Counted from the first letter of the stretch, positions 1 to 5,483 are shown. The stretch: DNA of 5,483 nt from Thermoplasmatales archaeon ex4484_36 (GCA_002254765.1 NJDV01000052.1:1-5483); one strand, 5' to 3'. Made by a program: numbers and translations. The notes: generated from the sequence alone by a model not told the origin.

Positions 1-489
1 GGACCCCACAGGCTGGAGGTGAGGGCCTACGACGGCTCCCTCTACACCGGTGTAGCTGTAATCAACATAACCGTTATGGTCATGCCCCTAGACAGTGACG
101 GGGACGGACTCCCCGACTACAGGGAGGAGGAGCTGGGCACCTCCCCCTTCAACCCCGATACAGACGACGATGGGCTCCCGGACGGTATTGAGGTGGATAC
201 CAGCGATGGTGTGGCTACAGACCCTACAAACCCCGACACCGACGGAGACTTCCTTCTGGACGGGATGGAGGATATAAACCGCAACGGAAGGGTGGATAAA
301 GGTGAAACTGATCCGCTAGACCCAGATACCGACGGCGACGGTATCCCAGACGGGAAGGACCCCTCCCCCCTGGAGCCCGAGAAGAAGAGAAGCAACGTTG
401 ACTTTATCCTCTGGACAGAGGTCCTCCTCCTTGCTGTTCTCATAGTAGCCCTTCTTCTGGTGGTGATCAAGAGGTGGAGAGGAAGGTGA
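1..489 (+). CDS. C-terminal part of exported TSP3-repeat, membrane-anchored surface protein (5' end outside window)
   Basis: The frame is open from base 1, so the gene starts to the left; 162 codons are visible. The first ~28 residues (ending VAVINITVMV) look like the last beta strands of an Ig-, PKD- or cadherin-like domain. Roughly residues 31-120 are Asp-rich thrombospondin type-3/EF-loop-like Ca-binding repeats, e.g. DSDGDGLPDYREEELGT, NPDTDDDGLPDG and DPDTDGDGIPDG. A linker rich in K and E leads to one hydrophobic helix (about residues 138-156, VLLLAVLIVALLLVVI), then KRWRGR as a positive stop-transfer tail. This predicts an outward-facing protein with a very short cytoplasmic end. The layout matches the minus-strand surface gene at the other end of the window, except that the long tail is missing here. 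Its exact function (adhesion, cell envelope, enzyme carrier) cannot be told from this fragment. The stop overlaps the next gene, so the two are probably co-transcribed. Confidence 0.85.
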   Translation, partial: GPHRLEVRAYDGSLYTGVAVINITVMVMPLDSDGDGLPDYREEELGTSPFNPDTDDDGLPDGIEVDTSDGVATDPTNPDTDGDFLLDGMEDINRNGRVDKGETDPLDPDTDGDGIPDGKDPSPLEPEKKRSNVDFILWTEVLLLAVLIVALLLVVIKRWRGR

Positions 490-1214
490 TACCGCCTAAG
501 GGCGGCTACCCCGGGGGAGCCGCCGTACGGTTCATCTACCGGGGAGAGCAAAAGCACCTTTTCCTCATACCCTACGTGAAGGGATTAGTTAGGGAGGGGG
601 AGAGGGTCAGACGCCTCTTGGAGGAGGCCCGTCCGGAGGTCCTGCTTCTCCACATATCTCCGGAGGAGCTGGAGGGACTTAAAGATCTTGTAGAAAACCA
701 CCGGAAGGTAGGCAGGGAGGCCTTATCAGCCGCCGACAGCGTCTATCTTGCGGTGCTCGAAGTGTACGGGGAAGTAGAGCTCCCCTCCCCCTCCCTCCGG
801 GCGGCACTTGAGTACGGCCTGAGAGAAGGTAAGCCCGTGAAGGGGGTGGACATAAGTGAGGCAGATTTCACAGAGCTCTATCTGAAGCACGTCAGCTTCC
901 TCACCCGCCTGAGAAGGGATAGGGCTCTGAAGGGAGCCTTAAGATATCCCTTACCCCCAGGGAGGCCTCAGGAGGCCCTCATGATACTCGACAGAGAGGT
1001 CATGAAGCTTAAGGGTTTCAGGACTGTTGAGAGTGAGAGAATGAAGTGGCAGGGGAGAGCGGTTTTCAGGGAGGCCCTTCGTTGGAAAAGGGCGGCCTTC
1101 CTTCAGGAGGTGGAGAGGGCAGAGGAGAGTCTTGCAGAGCTGCTGAGGCGCGCCGAGAAAAGGGGGGAGGCGGTGGAGGTAGAGAGGTTCCCAGAGGAGG
1201 GACAGGAAGAATAG
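474..1214 (+). CDS. Uncharacterised soluble protein, possible degenerate TraB/PrgY-like domain
   Basis: I do not recognise this as a named family. The product is up to 246 aa, charged, with no signal peptide or membrane helix. Residues 28-60 form strand-helix-strand ([10 protein letters not shown], then a basic helix, then [15 protein letters not shown]). Residues 108-130 have helix-strand ([20 protein letters not shown]), residues 185-205 contain [19 protein letters not shown], and the C-terminus is a long charged helix. This order resembles TraB/PrgY proteins: G-T-A-H-V, then a 'P-D-V-V-A-V-E-L' strand, then 'A...G..I.LIDRDI', then 'ERD.YMA'. However, the conserved TraB His and Glu are absent (IPYV, LLHI), so any shared activity is doubtful. 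The start is ambiguous. GTG 474 has GGTGATC just upstream and overlaps the previous gene by 16 bases. GTG 486 would overlap its stop by 4 bases (GTGA) and has GGAGAGG before it, giving 242 aa. The gene is probably translationally coupled to the TSP3 gene. Confidence 0.75.
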   Translation: MERKVIPPKGGYPGGAAVRFIYRGEQKHLFLIPYVKGLVREGERVRRLLEEARPEVLLLHISPEELEGLKDLVENHRKVGREALSAADSVYLAVLEVYGEVELPSPSLRAALEYGLREGKPVKGVDISEADFTELYLKHVSFLTRLRRDRALKGALRYPLPPGRPQEALMILDREVMKLKGFRTVESERMKWQGRAVFREALRWKRAAFLQEVERAEESLAELLRRAEKRGEAVEVERFPEEGQEE

Positions 1215-1226
1215 TTTTTATATAGG
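1212..1226 (+). promoter_or_regulatory. Archaeal TATA-box promoter of the rpl44e operon
   Basis: The AT-rich stretch TTTTTATATA (1215-1224) stands out in GC-rich surroundings and follows directly after the upstream stop codon. The purine-rich AGAATAG just before it could serve as a TFB recognition element. Transcription would start about 25 bases downstream, near 1245-1250, leaving a leader of roughly 25 bases before the rpl44e ATG at 1273. The T run could also help end the upstream transcript. This is the only convincing promoter seen between 1215 and 3524, so the five downstream genes probably share it. Confidence 0.6.
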
Positions 1227-1256
1227 CTGTGTTATTAGGGCCCGCTACAAACAAGT

Positions 1257-1265
1257 GGAGTGGTG
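1257..1265 (+). promoter_or_regulatory. Ribosome binding site deciding the rpl44e start
   Basis: GGAGTGGTG resembles the archaeal Shine-Dalgarno GGAGGTGAT and ends 7 bases before ATG 1273. This supports ATG 1273 rather than the in-frame GTG 1255, which would lack a leader binding site and add six residues (including an extra Cys) not seen in the L44e family. Confidence 0.55.
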
Positions 1266-1272
1266 TTGGGAG

Positions 1273-1554
1273 ATGAAGGTGCCAAAGACAGTGAAGACCT
1301 ACTGTCCGTATTGCGGGAAGCATACGGAGCACGAGATATCGAAAGTGAAGAAGAGAAAGGCCTCGGAGCTCAAGTGGGGTCAGCGGAGATTCAGACGCGT
1401 CACAGCGGGCTACGGCGGTTTCCCTAGGCCCAAACCGGAGGGGAGGGAGAAGCCTACAAAGAGGTATTACGTGAAGTACACCTGTAAGGTCTGCAAGAAA
1501 TCCCACAACGTTGAGGGGAAGAGGGCCAAAAGATTTGAGATTGTGGAGGTCTGA
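1273..1554 (+). CDS. rpl44e: Large-subunit ribosomal protein eL42 (L44e)
   Basis: This 93-aa basic protein begins [20 protein letters not shown], the typical archaeal/eukaryal L44e N-terminus, and has the family's usual length. Two Cys pairs (residues 11/14, CPYC, and 71/74, CKVC) form a C4 zinc-binding site. The middle is Lys/Arg-rich with a [18 protein letters not shown] segment, where family members sit near the ribosomal E site and contact tRNA ends. A start at ATG 1273 was chosen over GTG 1255 because of the family N-terminus and the GGAGTGGTG binding site. It is first in the operon behind the TATA box, and two bases separate its stop from rps27e, a pairing widely conserved in euryarchaea. 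Confidence 0.95.
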   Translation: MKVPKTVKTYCPYCGKHTEHEISKVKKRKASELKWGQRRFRRVTAGYGGFPRPKPEGREKPTKRYYVKYTCKVCKKSHNVEGKRAKRFEIVEV

Positions 1555-1556
1555 AG

Positions 1557-1775
1557 ATGGCTCTTCAGGAGAGAGATGTCGTACCGATGCCAACGTCCCG
1601 CTTTCTCAAGGTCACCTGTCCAGACTGCGGAAACGAGCAGGTGATATTCTCAAAGGCTTCAACCCGGGTCCTCTGCCTTGTGTGTGGCTCCACCTTGGCA
1701 ACACCCACCGGGGGGAAGGCGAAGATAGAAGGCAAGGTTGTGGAGGTGCTCGATCAGAAGAGCATGTCCAGATGA
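1557..1775 (+). CDS. rps27e: Small-subunit ribosomal protein eS27 (S27e)
   Basis: The 72-aa protein carries the S27e zinc ribbon: Cys 21/24 ([12 protein letters not shown]) and Cys 40/43 ([20 protein letters not shown]). The phrase 'CPDC.NEQ.IF..AST...CLVCG..LA.PTGGKA' is diagnostic of archaeal/eukaryal S27e, which sits on the 30S subunit. The perfect GGAGGT at 1545-1550, six bases before ATG 1557 and lying inside the end of rpl44e, supports this start. The resulting ~14-residue stretch before the core is a little longer than in many archaeal S27e proteins; ATG 1587 (MPTSRFLKV) is an alternative. The gene is coupled to rpl44e and lies 12 bases before the aIF2 alpha gene. Confidence 0.95.
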   Translation: MALQERDVVPMPTSRFLKVTCPDCGNEQVIFSKASTRVLCLVCGSTLATPTGGKAKIEGKVVEVLDQKSMSR

Positions 1776-1787
1776 TGAGGTAATAAA

Positions 1788-2582
1788 ATGGTCAGCCCTG
1801 TGGAACAGATAGAGGAGGGCGAACTGGTCATAGGGACCGTAAAGAAAGTGAAGAACTTCGGTGCCTTTGTTAATCTGGATGAGTACCCCGGGGTGGAGGG
1901 ATTCATACACATAGCAGAGGTGTCCTCCGGGTGGGTGAAATACATAAGGGATTTCATAAGGGAGGGGCAGAAGGTCGTCTGTAAGGTCCTCTCTGTGGAC
2001 CCCAATAAGAGATACGTCGAGCTCTCCCTGAAGCAGGTGAACGAGCACCAAAGGCGGGAGAAGATACAGCAGTGGAAGAACGAGCAGAAGGCGCGTAAGC
2101 TCATGGAGCTTCTCGCAGAGGAGCTCAACACCACCAGCGATGCCCTAATGGAGGAGTTTGGATGGAACCTGGTGGAGGAGTTCGGCTCCCTTTACACCGC
2201 CATGGAGCAGGCATCTGCCAACGAAGAGGTTATACGCTCGAAATATAGCGGCGTGTGGGTGGAGCCCTTCCTAAAAATCGTCAGGGACAACGTGGTCCCT
2301 CCCTTCGTGGTAATCTCTGGCAACATCACCCTTTCGATAAAGGACCCCAGGGGAATCGAATACATAAAGAGGGCCCTTGAGGAGGGGGAGAAGACGGGGA
2401 AAAAGCACACTCCCGAGGGGGTAGACGTTGAGATTAAGTACCAGGGCGCCCCCAACTACCTCATAAGGGTGAGGGCACCGGATTACAAAACCGCAGAAAG
2501 CGTCATACAGGAGGTAGCGGAGAGCGTCATCGGCACAATCAGGAAGGCGGGCGGGGAGGGGTGTTACACAAAGAAGAAGTAG
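1788..2582 (+). CDS. eif2a: Translation initiation factor aIF2, alpha subunit
   Basis: At 264 aa this is full length for the family. Residues ~10-84 are an S1-type OB-fold (GELVIGTVKKVKNFGAFVNL, then GVEGFIHIAEVS, ending RYVELSLKQV) that binds RNA. Residues ~85-170 are the central helical domain (KIQQWKNEQKARKLMELLAE). Residues ~175-262 form the alpha-beta domain that holds the gamma subunit (VISGNITLSIKDPRGIEYIK, then DVEIKYQGAPNYLIRVRAPD). With the beta and gamma subunits, encoded elsewhere, it delivers initiator Met-tRNA to the small subunit as a GTP-dependent heterotrimer. TGAGGT, six bases before ATG 1788, is the binding site. The order rps27e-aIF2 alpha-nop10 is typical of euryarchaea. 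The loop equivalent to the eukaryotic Ser51 region reads AEVSSGWVKYIRDF; whether it is phosphorylated cannot be told. Confidence 0.96.
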   Translation: MVSPVEQIEEGELVIGTVKKVKNFGAFVNLDEYPGVEGFIHIAEVSSGWVKYIRDFIREGQKVVCKVLSVDPNKRYVELSLKQVNEHQRREKIQQWKNEQKARKLMELLAEELNTTSDALMEEFGWNLVEEFGSLYTAMEQASANEEVIRSKYSGVWVEPFLKIVRDNVVPPFVVISGNITLSIKDPRGIEYIKRALEEGEKTGKKHTPEGVDVEIKYQGAPNYLIRVRAPDYKTAESVIQEVAESVIGTIRKAGGEGCYTKKK

Positions 2583-2586
2583 GATT

Positions 2587-2763
2587 ATGAGGTCTAAAAT
2601 CAAAAGATGTCCCTCCTGCAGGATATACACCCTGAAAGACATCTGCCCAAGATGCAACCAGTCTACCGTTTCAACCTTTCCACCGAGGTTCTCTCCCGAG
2701 GATCGCTGGGGAGAATATAGAAGAAGGGAGAAGCTTAAGAGGTTAAAGGGGGTGAGTGAATGA
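2587..2763 (+). CDS. nop10: H/ACA ribonucleoprotein subunit Nop10 (small gene)
   Basis: ATG 2587 opens a 58-codon frame ending at TGA 2761-2763. The product starts MRSKIKRCPSCRIYTLKDIC and continues PRC, with Cys 8/11/20/23 forming the Nop10 zinc ribbon. It is followed by the family signature FPPRFSPEDRWGEYRR (residues 31-46) and a basic helix. Nop10 is an essential part of the archaeal box H/ACA machine with Cbf5, Gar1 and L7Ae, which makes pseudouridine in rRNA under guide-RNA direction. The gene begins four bases after the aIF2 alpha stop and has no strong binding site of its own (only AGGATT just before the ATG), suggesting translation coupled to aIF2 alpha. The last eight residues go slightly beyond the usual end. 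Its stop overlaps the next start by four bases (ATGA). Confidence 0.95.
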   Translation: MRSKIKRCPSCRIYTLKDICPRCNQSTVSTFPPRFSPEDRWGEYRRREKLKRLKGVSE

Positions 2764-3524
2764 GAGAGTTCGAGTTCAAGATGTATGAACTGCCCGAGTT
2801 GAATAGCCCCATACTCGTAGAGGGGCTGCCCGGGGTGGGAAACGTTGGAAAACTGGCCGCGGAGCACCTTATAGAACAGGTGGACGCAAAGCTCTTCGGT
2901 GAGATCTTCTCCGTGGACTTTCCACCACAGGTCACCGTGGGGGAGAAGGGGCTCATAAGCGAGGTGAAGAACAGCCTCTATTACAAGAGGTTTCCCAAGA
3001 AGGACAACGACCTGATCATCCTTGTGGGAGACTATCAGGGGCTTACACATCAGAGCCAATACAGATTCGCCTGGTCCATGATCGAACTAGCTAGGGAGCT
3101 TGGTGTGGAGAGAATCTTCACGCTCGGCGGCTACGGCGTGGGCAGGCTGGTAGACTCCCCAAGGGTCCTGGGCGCCAGCTCAGACCCCATGATGATAGAC
3201 GAGCTTAAGGAGCTGGGCGTCATATTTAATGAAGGGGAGCCCGGAAGCGGCATCGTGGGTGCCTCAGGGCTCCTTCTGGGCATCGGAAAGCTTTTTGGGA
3301 TATACGGGGCCTGCCTGATGGGGGAGACCTCAGGCTACTTCGTGGACCCCAACTCGGCCAAGGCGGTGCTGAAGGTCCTGACCTCCTACCTTGAGATTGA
3401 GATAAACTTCGAGGAGCTAGAGGACAAAGCCCGGAGGGTGGAGGAGATAACCGAGCAGATAAAGAGCGTGGAGAAGCAGTTCTCCAAGGAACCCTCCCAA
3501 GAGGATCTCAAATATTTCGGGTGA
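2760..3524 (+). CDS. PAC2-family protein, probable archaeal proteasome assembly chaperone
   Basis: The 254-aa protein matches the archaeal PAC2 family (PbaA/PbaB-like). Near the N-terminus it has ILVEGLPGVGNVGKLAAEHL (residues 18-37), the family hallmark. It continues with LIILVGDYQGLTHQSQYRFA (85-104), FTLGGYGVGRLVDSPRVLGA (120-139) and YGACLMGETSGYFVDPNSAK (182-201), then a charged, probably coiled-coil tail from about 216. Relatives help assemble the 20S core or bind its alpha ring. Some carry a C-terminal hydrophobic-Tyr-X (HbYX) tail; this one ends DLKYFG, with Tyr third from the end, so it resembles HbYX without matching it strictly. The start is ATG 2760 in the ATGA overlap with nop10, with GGGGTGA four bases upstream inside nop10. 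It is last in the operon; which paralogue (PbaA or PbaB) it is stays open. Confidence 0.88.
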   Translation: MREFEFKMYELPELNSPILVEGLPGVGNVGKLAAEHLIEQVDAKLFGEIFSVDFPPQVTVGEKGLISEVKNSLYYKRFPKKDNDLIILVGDYQGLTHQSQYRFAWSMIELARELGVERIFTLGGYGVGRLVDSPRVLGASSDPMMIDELKELGVIFNEGEPGSGIVGASGLLLGIGKLFGIYGACLMGETSGYFVDPNSAKAVLKVLTSYLEIEINFEELEDKARRVEEITEQIKSVEKQFSKEPSQEDLKYFG

Positions 3525-3525
3525 A

Positions 3526-3560
3526 GGGGCGGCTCCCAGAGCAGTTTCACTGCTAGCCCC
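3526..3560. other. Inverted repeat between convergent genes, possible two-way terminator
   Basis: A perfect 5-bp stem with a 3-base loop (GCAGT-TTC-ACTGC, 3541-3553) lies inside a second pair, GGGGC (3526-3530) with GCCCC (3556-3560). The structure fills the 28-base gap after the PAC2 stop and covers the stop codon of the minus-strand gene (3553-3555). The position suits transcription ending from both sides. No T run follows on either strand, although the + strand downstream is C/T-rich, so a terminator role is only possible. Confidence 0.35.
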
Positions 3561-4923
3561 GGCCCTCCTCCTCCACAGTCTTCTCCTCACCTACCTCAGC
3601 CTGCTGCTGGTAGGTCTCGCCGTAATAGCCCTCCTGCGGATACTCCCCGTACGAGCTAGGTACCTCCTCTGGTGGGGCGGCCTGATACCCCTCCCAGCCA
3701 CTTCCCCTTGCGGTGTATTCCTCACCGGCTGAGGGGTAAACCTCCTCTGCGGCGTAGGCCTGCGGCTCCTCCGCCCAGCTAACAGCTTCCTCCACAGCCC
3801 CGTACTCCTCAGGGTATCCTGGCTGTGTCTCCTCCACTGGAGCGATGTACACCTCAGGGGGTGCCGCCTGAGGCTGAACAGCCTCCGTGAGCTTGGCCGA
3901 GGCCCTCCTGTAGAAGGAGTAGCCCTTCAAGAGGATGACGAGGAGCACAATAGCCGAGAGGAGAAGAATCAATATCAGTATGGAGTTCACAAGGGAGGTG
4001 CCGGGGAATATCTCCAACGGCCTAGAGGAGGCTGAAGTCGGGTCCGTGCCATGGCGAACCTCATATCCGTCGCTGTAACCATCATCATCGCTGTCAGGGT
4101 CGTAGGGGTTTGTCCCATTCTTCCACTCCTCTAGATTGGTGAGGCCGTCGCCGTCGGGGTCCTCCTTCGCGTCCTCGGGGTCTTCGGGGTCAAGGAAGAA
4201 CGTTCTCTCCCACTGATCGTTCATGCCGTCACCGTCGCCGTCCTCGGGCGGAGGGGGCTGGGTCACAAAGATCGTAAGCAACACCGGCAGTGAGGAGAGC
4301 TCCCCGTCGGATACCACAACGATGATGGTGTAGTTCCCTCCCCGGGGATAGGTGTGCACTACACTTGTGAGCTCCTCACCCTCCACCGGCTCGGAACCGT
4401 CCCCAAAGTCCCATATATAGGTGAGGATATCCCCGTCGGGGTCTGAGAAGCCCTCCGCCGTGGCCAGAATGGTGAGGTTGGAGGCAGGGCTGTAGGCGTT
4501 GATGAAGCCAACAGATGGTGGGTCGTTCAGGTTCCTTACTATCAATCTTACATAGGCTGTGCTTGAGAGACCTTCCAGGTCCGTCACTGTTATGCTCACG
4601 TTCCACTCCCCCACCATCTCCTCCCTGTCGACTATTAGGGTCAGGTTGCCGCTTGTGGTGTCGAAGAAGTAGTTCTTACCCCTCACCGTCCCGGGAATCT
4701 TCTTTATGGCGTTTGTGGAGAAGGTGAGTACATCCCCGCTGTCAAGGTCGGGATCGCTGAAGACTGGCACGATTGGTATTGTATCCCCCTGATAGGCCTC
4801 CACAATCTCCGGCAGCTCGATGACGGGCGGATCGTTTACGTTTTGAACCTCCCCTCCTCTCCTATCTCTCCCCCCATTACAATGTCTGCCTTCACCACCT
4901 CCCCCATAAAAGTGCTTGTCCAC
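3553..4923 (-). CDS. Longest intact piece of the surface protein: cadherin-like, PKD, TSP3, membrane anchor, Tyr/Glu-rich tail
   Basis: The frame gives 456 aa from a GTG at 4921-4923, but about the first 24 residues (Gly/Arg/His-rich, e.g. [18 protein letters not shown]) look like out-of-frame reading; real protein starts near [15 protein letters not shown]. Residues ~26-133 are a cadherin-like repeat bounded by NVNDPP and NLNDPP. Residues ~134-220 are a PKD domain ([11 protein letters not shown], then [20 protein letters not shown]). Residues ~227-297 are TSP3 Ca-binding loops ([45 protein letters not shown]). Residues ~313-333 are a membrane helix ([20 protein letters not shown]), and ~336-456 an inner tail rich in Tyr, Glu, Pro, Ala, Gln and Gly. 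No signal peptide or good ribosome binding site precedes 4923, so this is not an independent gene but the C-terminal part of the larger one. It probably acts in cell-surface adhesion or envelope building; no catalytic domain is visible. Confidence 0.8.
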   Translation of the reverse strand: MDKHFYGGGGEGRHCNGGRDRRGGEVQNVNDPPVIELPEIVEAYQGDTIPIVPVFSDPDLDSGDVLTFSTNAIKKIPGTVRGKNYFFDTTSGNLTLIVDREEMVGEWNVSITVTDLEGLSSTAYVRLIVRNLNDPPSVGFINAYSPASNLTILATAEGFSDPDGDILTYIWDFGDGSEPVEGEELTSVVHTYPRGGNYTIIVVVSDGELSSLPVLLTIFVTQPPPPEDGDGDGMNDQWERTFFLDPEDPEDAKEDPDGDGLTNLEEWKNGTNPYDPDSDDDGYSDGYEVRHGTDPTSASSRPLEIFPGTSLVNSILILILLLSAIVLLVILLKGYSFYRRASAKLTEAVQPQAAPPEVYIAPVEETQPGYPEEYGAVEEAVSWAEEPQAYAAEEVYPSAGEEYTARGSGWEGYQAAPPEEVPSSYGEYPQEGYYGETYQQQAEVGEEKTVEEEGRG

Positions 4924-5087
4924 GAGCCACCCTGCCAGAGGAAGAACTGAAGCGTCTCCTCGGGGTTGGGGTCGCCTATCCAGTCGCTGAGAGAGTAGTA
5001 GTGGGCCCCGGAATCCTCATCCATACGCAGGGTTACGTTCTGGACCTTGAGATAGGGTGGGAGGCTGTCATCTATTATGGGGCCCAC
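4836..5087 (-). pseudogene. Fragment of the interrupted surface gene (start of cadherin-like repeat)
   Basis: This piece reads VGPIIDDSLPPYLKVQNVTL, then [20 protein letters not shown], then [12 protein letters not shown]. That is the start of a cadherin-like (Big_9-type) repeat, with its 'DEDS... DPN.E.L.F' pattern. Its last sensible residues are around [14 protein letters not shown]; then it hits a stop at 4836-4838. The next piece picks up the expected EVQNVNDPP in another frame, so the change lies in the G/A-rich (coding strand) stretch 4851-4875. The repeat seems about 20-30 residues shorter than its neighbour, so a small deletion may also be present. Upstream, the same frame reads GDIGSHVGPIIDD, joining the preceding fragment near 5105. 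Confidence 0.65.
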
Positions 5088-5286
5088 ATGGCTCCCTATA
5101 TCCCCTGTAGAAGTTGAAGGTGTGTATCCCCTCCCCTAAAAACATCCCTGGGATCTCGGCCACATACTTCTCCCAGTTGGTGTAGTTGCCGTCCTCGCCT
5201 GCGGCCCTGAGCATCCTGTAGTTCACACTGTCCACTGTCACGTAGATATAGGAGGGGGGATCGTTGTTGTAGTCCCAATAATACAC
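5068..5286 (-). pseudogene. Fragment of the interrupted surface gene (core of beta-rich domain)
   Basis: The piece reads YYWDYNNDPPSYIYVTVDSV, NYRMLRAAGEDGNYTNWEKY, then GMFLGEGIHTFNFY. This follows the pattern 'F.V.Y.D.D...P....V.VDG..Y.M......D...G..Y.....L..G.H.F.F' common in repeated exported beta domains of archaea and some bacteria. After FNFY the frame runs into nonsense (RGYREPCGPHNR) and stops. Dropping one base of the run at 5102-5105 continues instead to RDIGSHVGPIIDD. There is no signal peptide or ribosome binding site, so it is not a gene by itself. Confidence 0.65.
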
Positions 5287-5298
5287 CTCAAAGGTGTA

Positions 5299-5344
5299 GC
5301 TCTGATTGGTCCTGCCCTGGGGCTCTGATTGGTCCTGCCCTGGG
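5299..5344. repeat. Perfect 23-bp tandem duplication causing a frameshift
   Basis: Bases 5299-5321 are repeated without mismatch at 5322-5344; both copies hold CTCTGATTGGTCCTGCCC. As 23 is not a multiple of three, the second copy throws the minus-strand surface gene out of frame. Reading with one copy restores ...GRTNQS-YTFEVYYWDYNN... exactly at the copy border. Confidence 0.95.
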
Positions 5345-5349
5345 GGGGG
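5342..5349. repeat. Eight-base G run (C8 on the coding strand)
   Basis: TGGGGGGGGT is the longest single-base run noticed in the window. It lies inside the interrupted surface gene, encodes YPPQ in the correct frame, and overlaps the edge of the 23-bp duplication. Runs of this length slip easily in replication and in sequencing. Confidence 0.8.
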
Positions 5350-5483
5350 TAGACCCTGCCGTCCCTCAGTTTAGGGGCAAAATTTGGGATCTCCGCCTTC
5401 ACGGTCAGGTTGTTCAGATTGTAAGTGGCCCAGGCGTTCATGAAGGACCCCAGGTATCTCAAGTTGGGCGTTGTGGAGTCATA

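Larger units (their letters stand above)
3553..5483 (-). pseudogene. Single large surface-protein gene, interrupted by three frame breaks (5' end outside window)
   Basis: Four overlapping minus-strand reading frames form one protein when read in order from 5483 down to 3553. The first break is a 23-bp tandem duplication at 5299-5344. The second is cured by removing one base from the C run at 5102-5105. The third is cured by adding one base in the C-rich stretch 4851-4875. The rebuilt order is beta-rich domain, cadherin-like repeats, PKD domain, TSP3 repeats, membrane helix and acidic Tyr-rich tail. Codon use and protein character are good on each side of every break, and no in-frame stop is found besides those caused by the shifts. 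The damage is therefore very recent, reversible, or a sequencing/assembly fault. Each surviving piece is described separately. Confidence 0.7.
5238..5483 (-). pseudogene. Fragment of the interrupted surface gene (upstream end in window)
   Basis: The frame is open from the right edge, so the gene extends beyond the window. It reads YDSTTPNLRYLGSFMNAWAT, then YNLNNLTVKAEIPNFAPKLR, DGRVYPPQGRTNQS. This is the end of one beta domain and the start of the next (APKL.DG.V.P..G). After the duplication it turns into an unlikely Arg/Thr/Pro-rich tail (PRAGPIRATPLRCIIGTTTT) and stops at 5238-5240. Removing one 23-bp copy gives GRTNQSYTFEVYYWDYNNDP, which joins smoothly to the next fragment. Confidence 0.65.

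Noticed and set aside
61..360. Asp-codon-rich repeated DNA as a possible CRISPR or satellite array
   Set aside because: The units are irregular in length and sequence at DNA level and are fully explained by TSP3 protein repeats.
117..557. Minus-strand open frame of 146 codons opposite the TSP3 repeats
   Set aside because: Ser/Pro-rich product is the antisense image of Asp/Gly-rich Ca-binding repeats.
1255..1272. Upstream GTG start for rpl44e, adding MEWCWE
   Set aside because: The added residues are absent from the L44e family and the ribosome binding site GGAGTGGTG lies within this stretch, pointing to ATG 1273.
1066..1593. Minus-strand open frame of 175 codons opposite rpl44e and the gene before it
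   Set aside because: It is antisense to a clear ribosomal protein gene and a well-formed upstream gene, and its product is Pro/Leu/Arg-rich with no family resemblance.
2271..3059. Minus-strand open frame of 262 codons opposite aIF2 alpha, nop10 and the PAC2 gene
   Set aside because: It spans the antisense of three certain genes; length reflects GC-rich codon bias and the product shows no domain.
4836..5483. Programmed ribosomal frameshifting as the reason for the split frames
   Set aside because: Three breaks of differing kind, one an exact 23-bp duplication, and no slippery heptamer with downstream structure noticed; mutation or sequence error is simpler.

Overview
The window looks like archaeal, euryarchaeal DNA, most likely from a Thermoplasmata-type lineage. 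The central genes are archaeal/eukaryal-type information-processing proteins (L44e, S27e, aIF2 alpha, Nop10) plus a PAC2-family proteasome-assembly-type protein. Promoter and ribosome-binding signals are archaeal, coding sequence is GC-rich with heavy AGG/ATA codon use, and the flanks encode large exported Ca-binding proteins held by one C-terminal membrane helix. The lineage is an inference from gene order and protein style; no rRNA is present to settle it.

Left flank (1-1214, + strand): the end of a secreted protein with thrombospondin type-3 (TSP3) Ca-binding repeats and a C-terminal membrane anchor. It overlaps an unrecognised soluble protein whose outline resembles a TraB/PrgY-type domain that has lost its key residues.

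Centre (1215-3524, + strand): a compact operon with a TATA box at 1215-1224. Its order is rpl44e, rps27e, aIF2 alpha, nop10, PAC2-family gene, with gaps of 2, 12 and 4 bases and finally a 4-base ATGA overlap. It joins two zinc-binding ribosomal proteins, the initiator-tRNA delivery factor subunit, the H/ACA RNP protein Nop10 (58 aa) and a probable proteasome assembly factor, so ribosome production, translation initiation and protein quality control are made together.

Right flank (3525-5483, - strand): a convergent gene for a large surface protein running off the right edge. In order it carries a beta-rich domain, cadherin-like repeats, a PKD domain, TSP3 repeats, one membrane helix and a 120-residue Tyr/Glu/Pro-rich cytoplasmic tail. 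As given, its reading frame is broken three times. One break is explained exactly by a 23-bp tandem duplication (5299-5344); the other two look like single-base length changes in short C runs near 5102-5105 and 4851-4875. Removing the extra copy and correcting the two runs rebuilds one continuous protein. This is either a recently broken gene, a switchable surface gene, or assembly error. I see no clearly new biological system; the interrupted surface gene and the TraB-like protein most deserve a second look.
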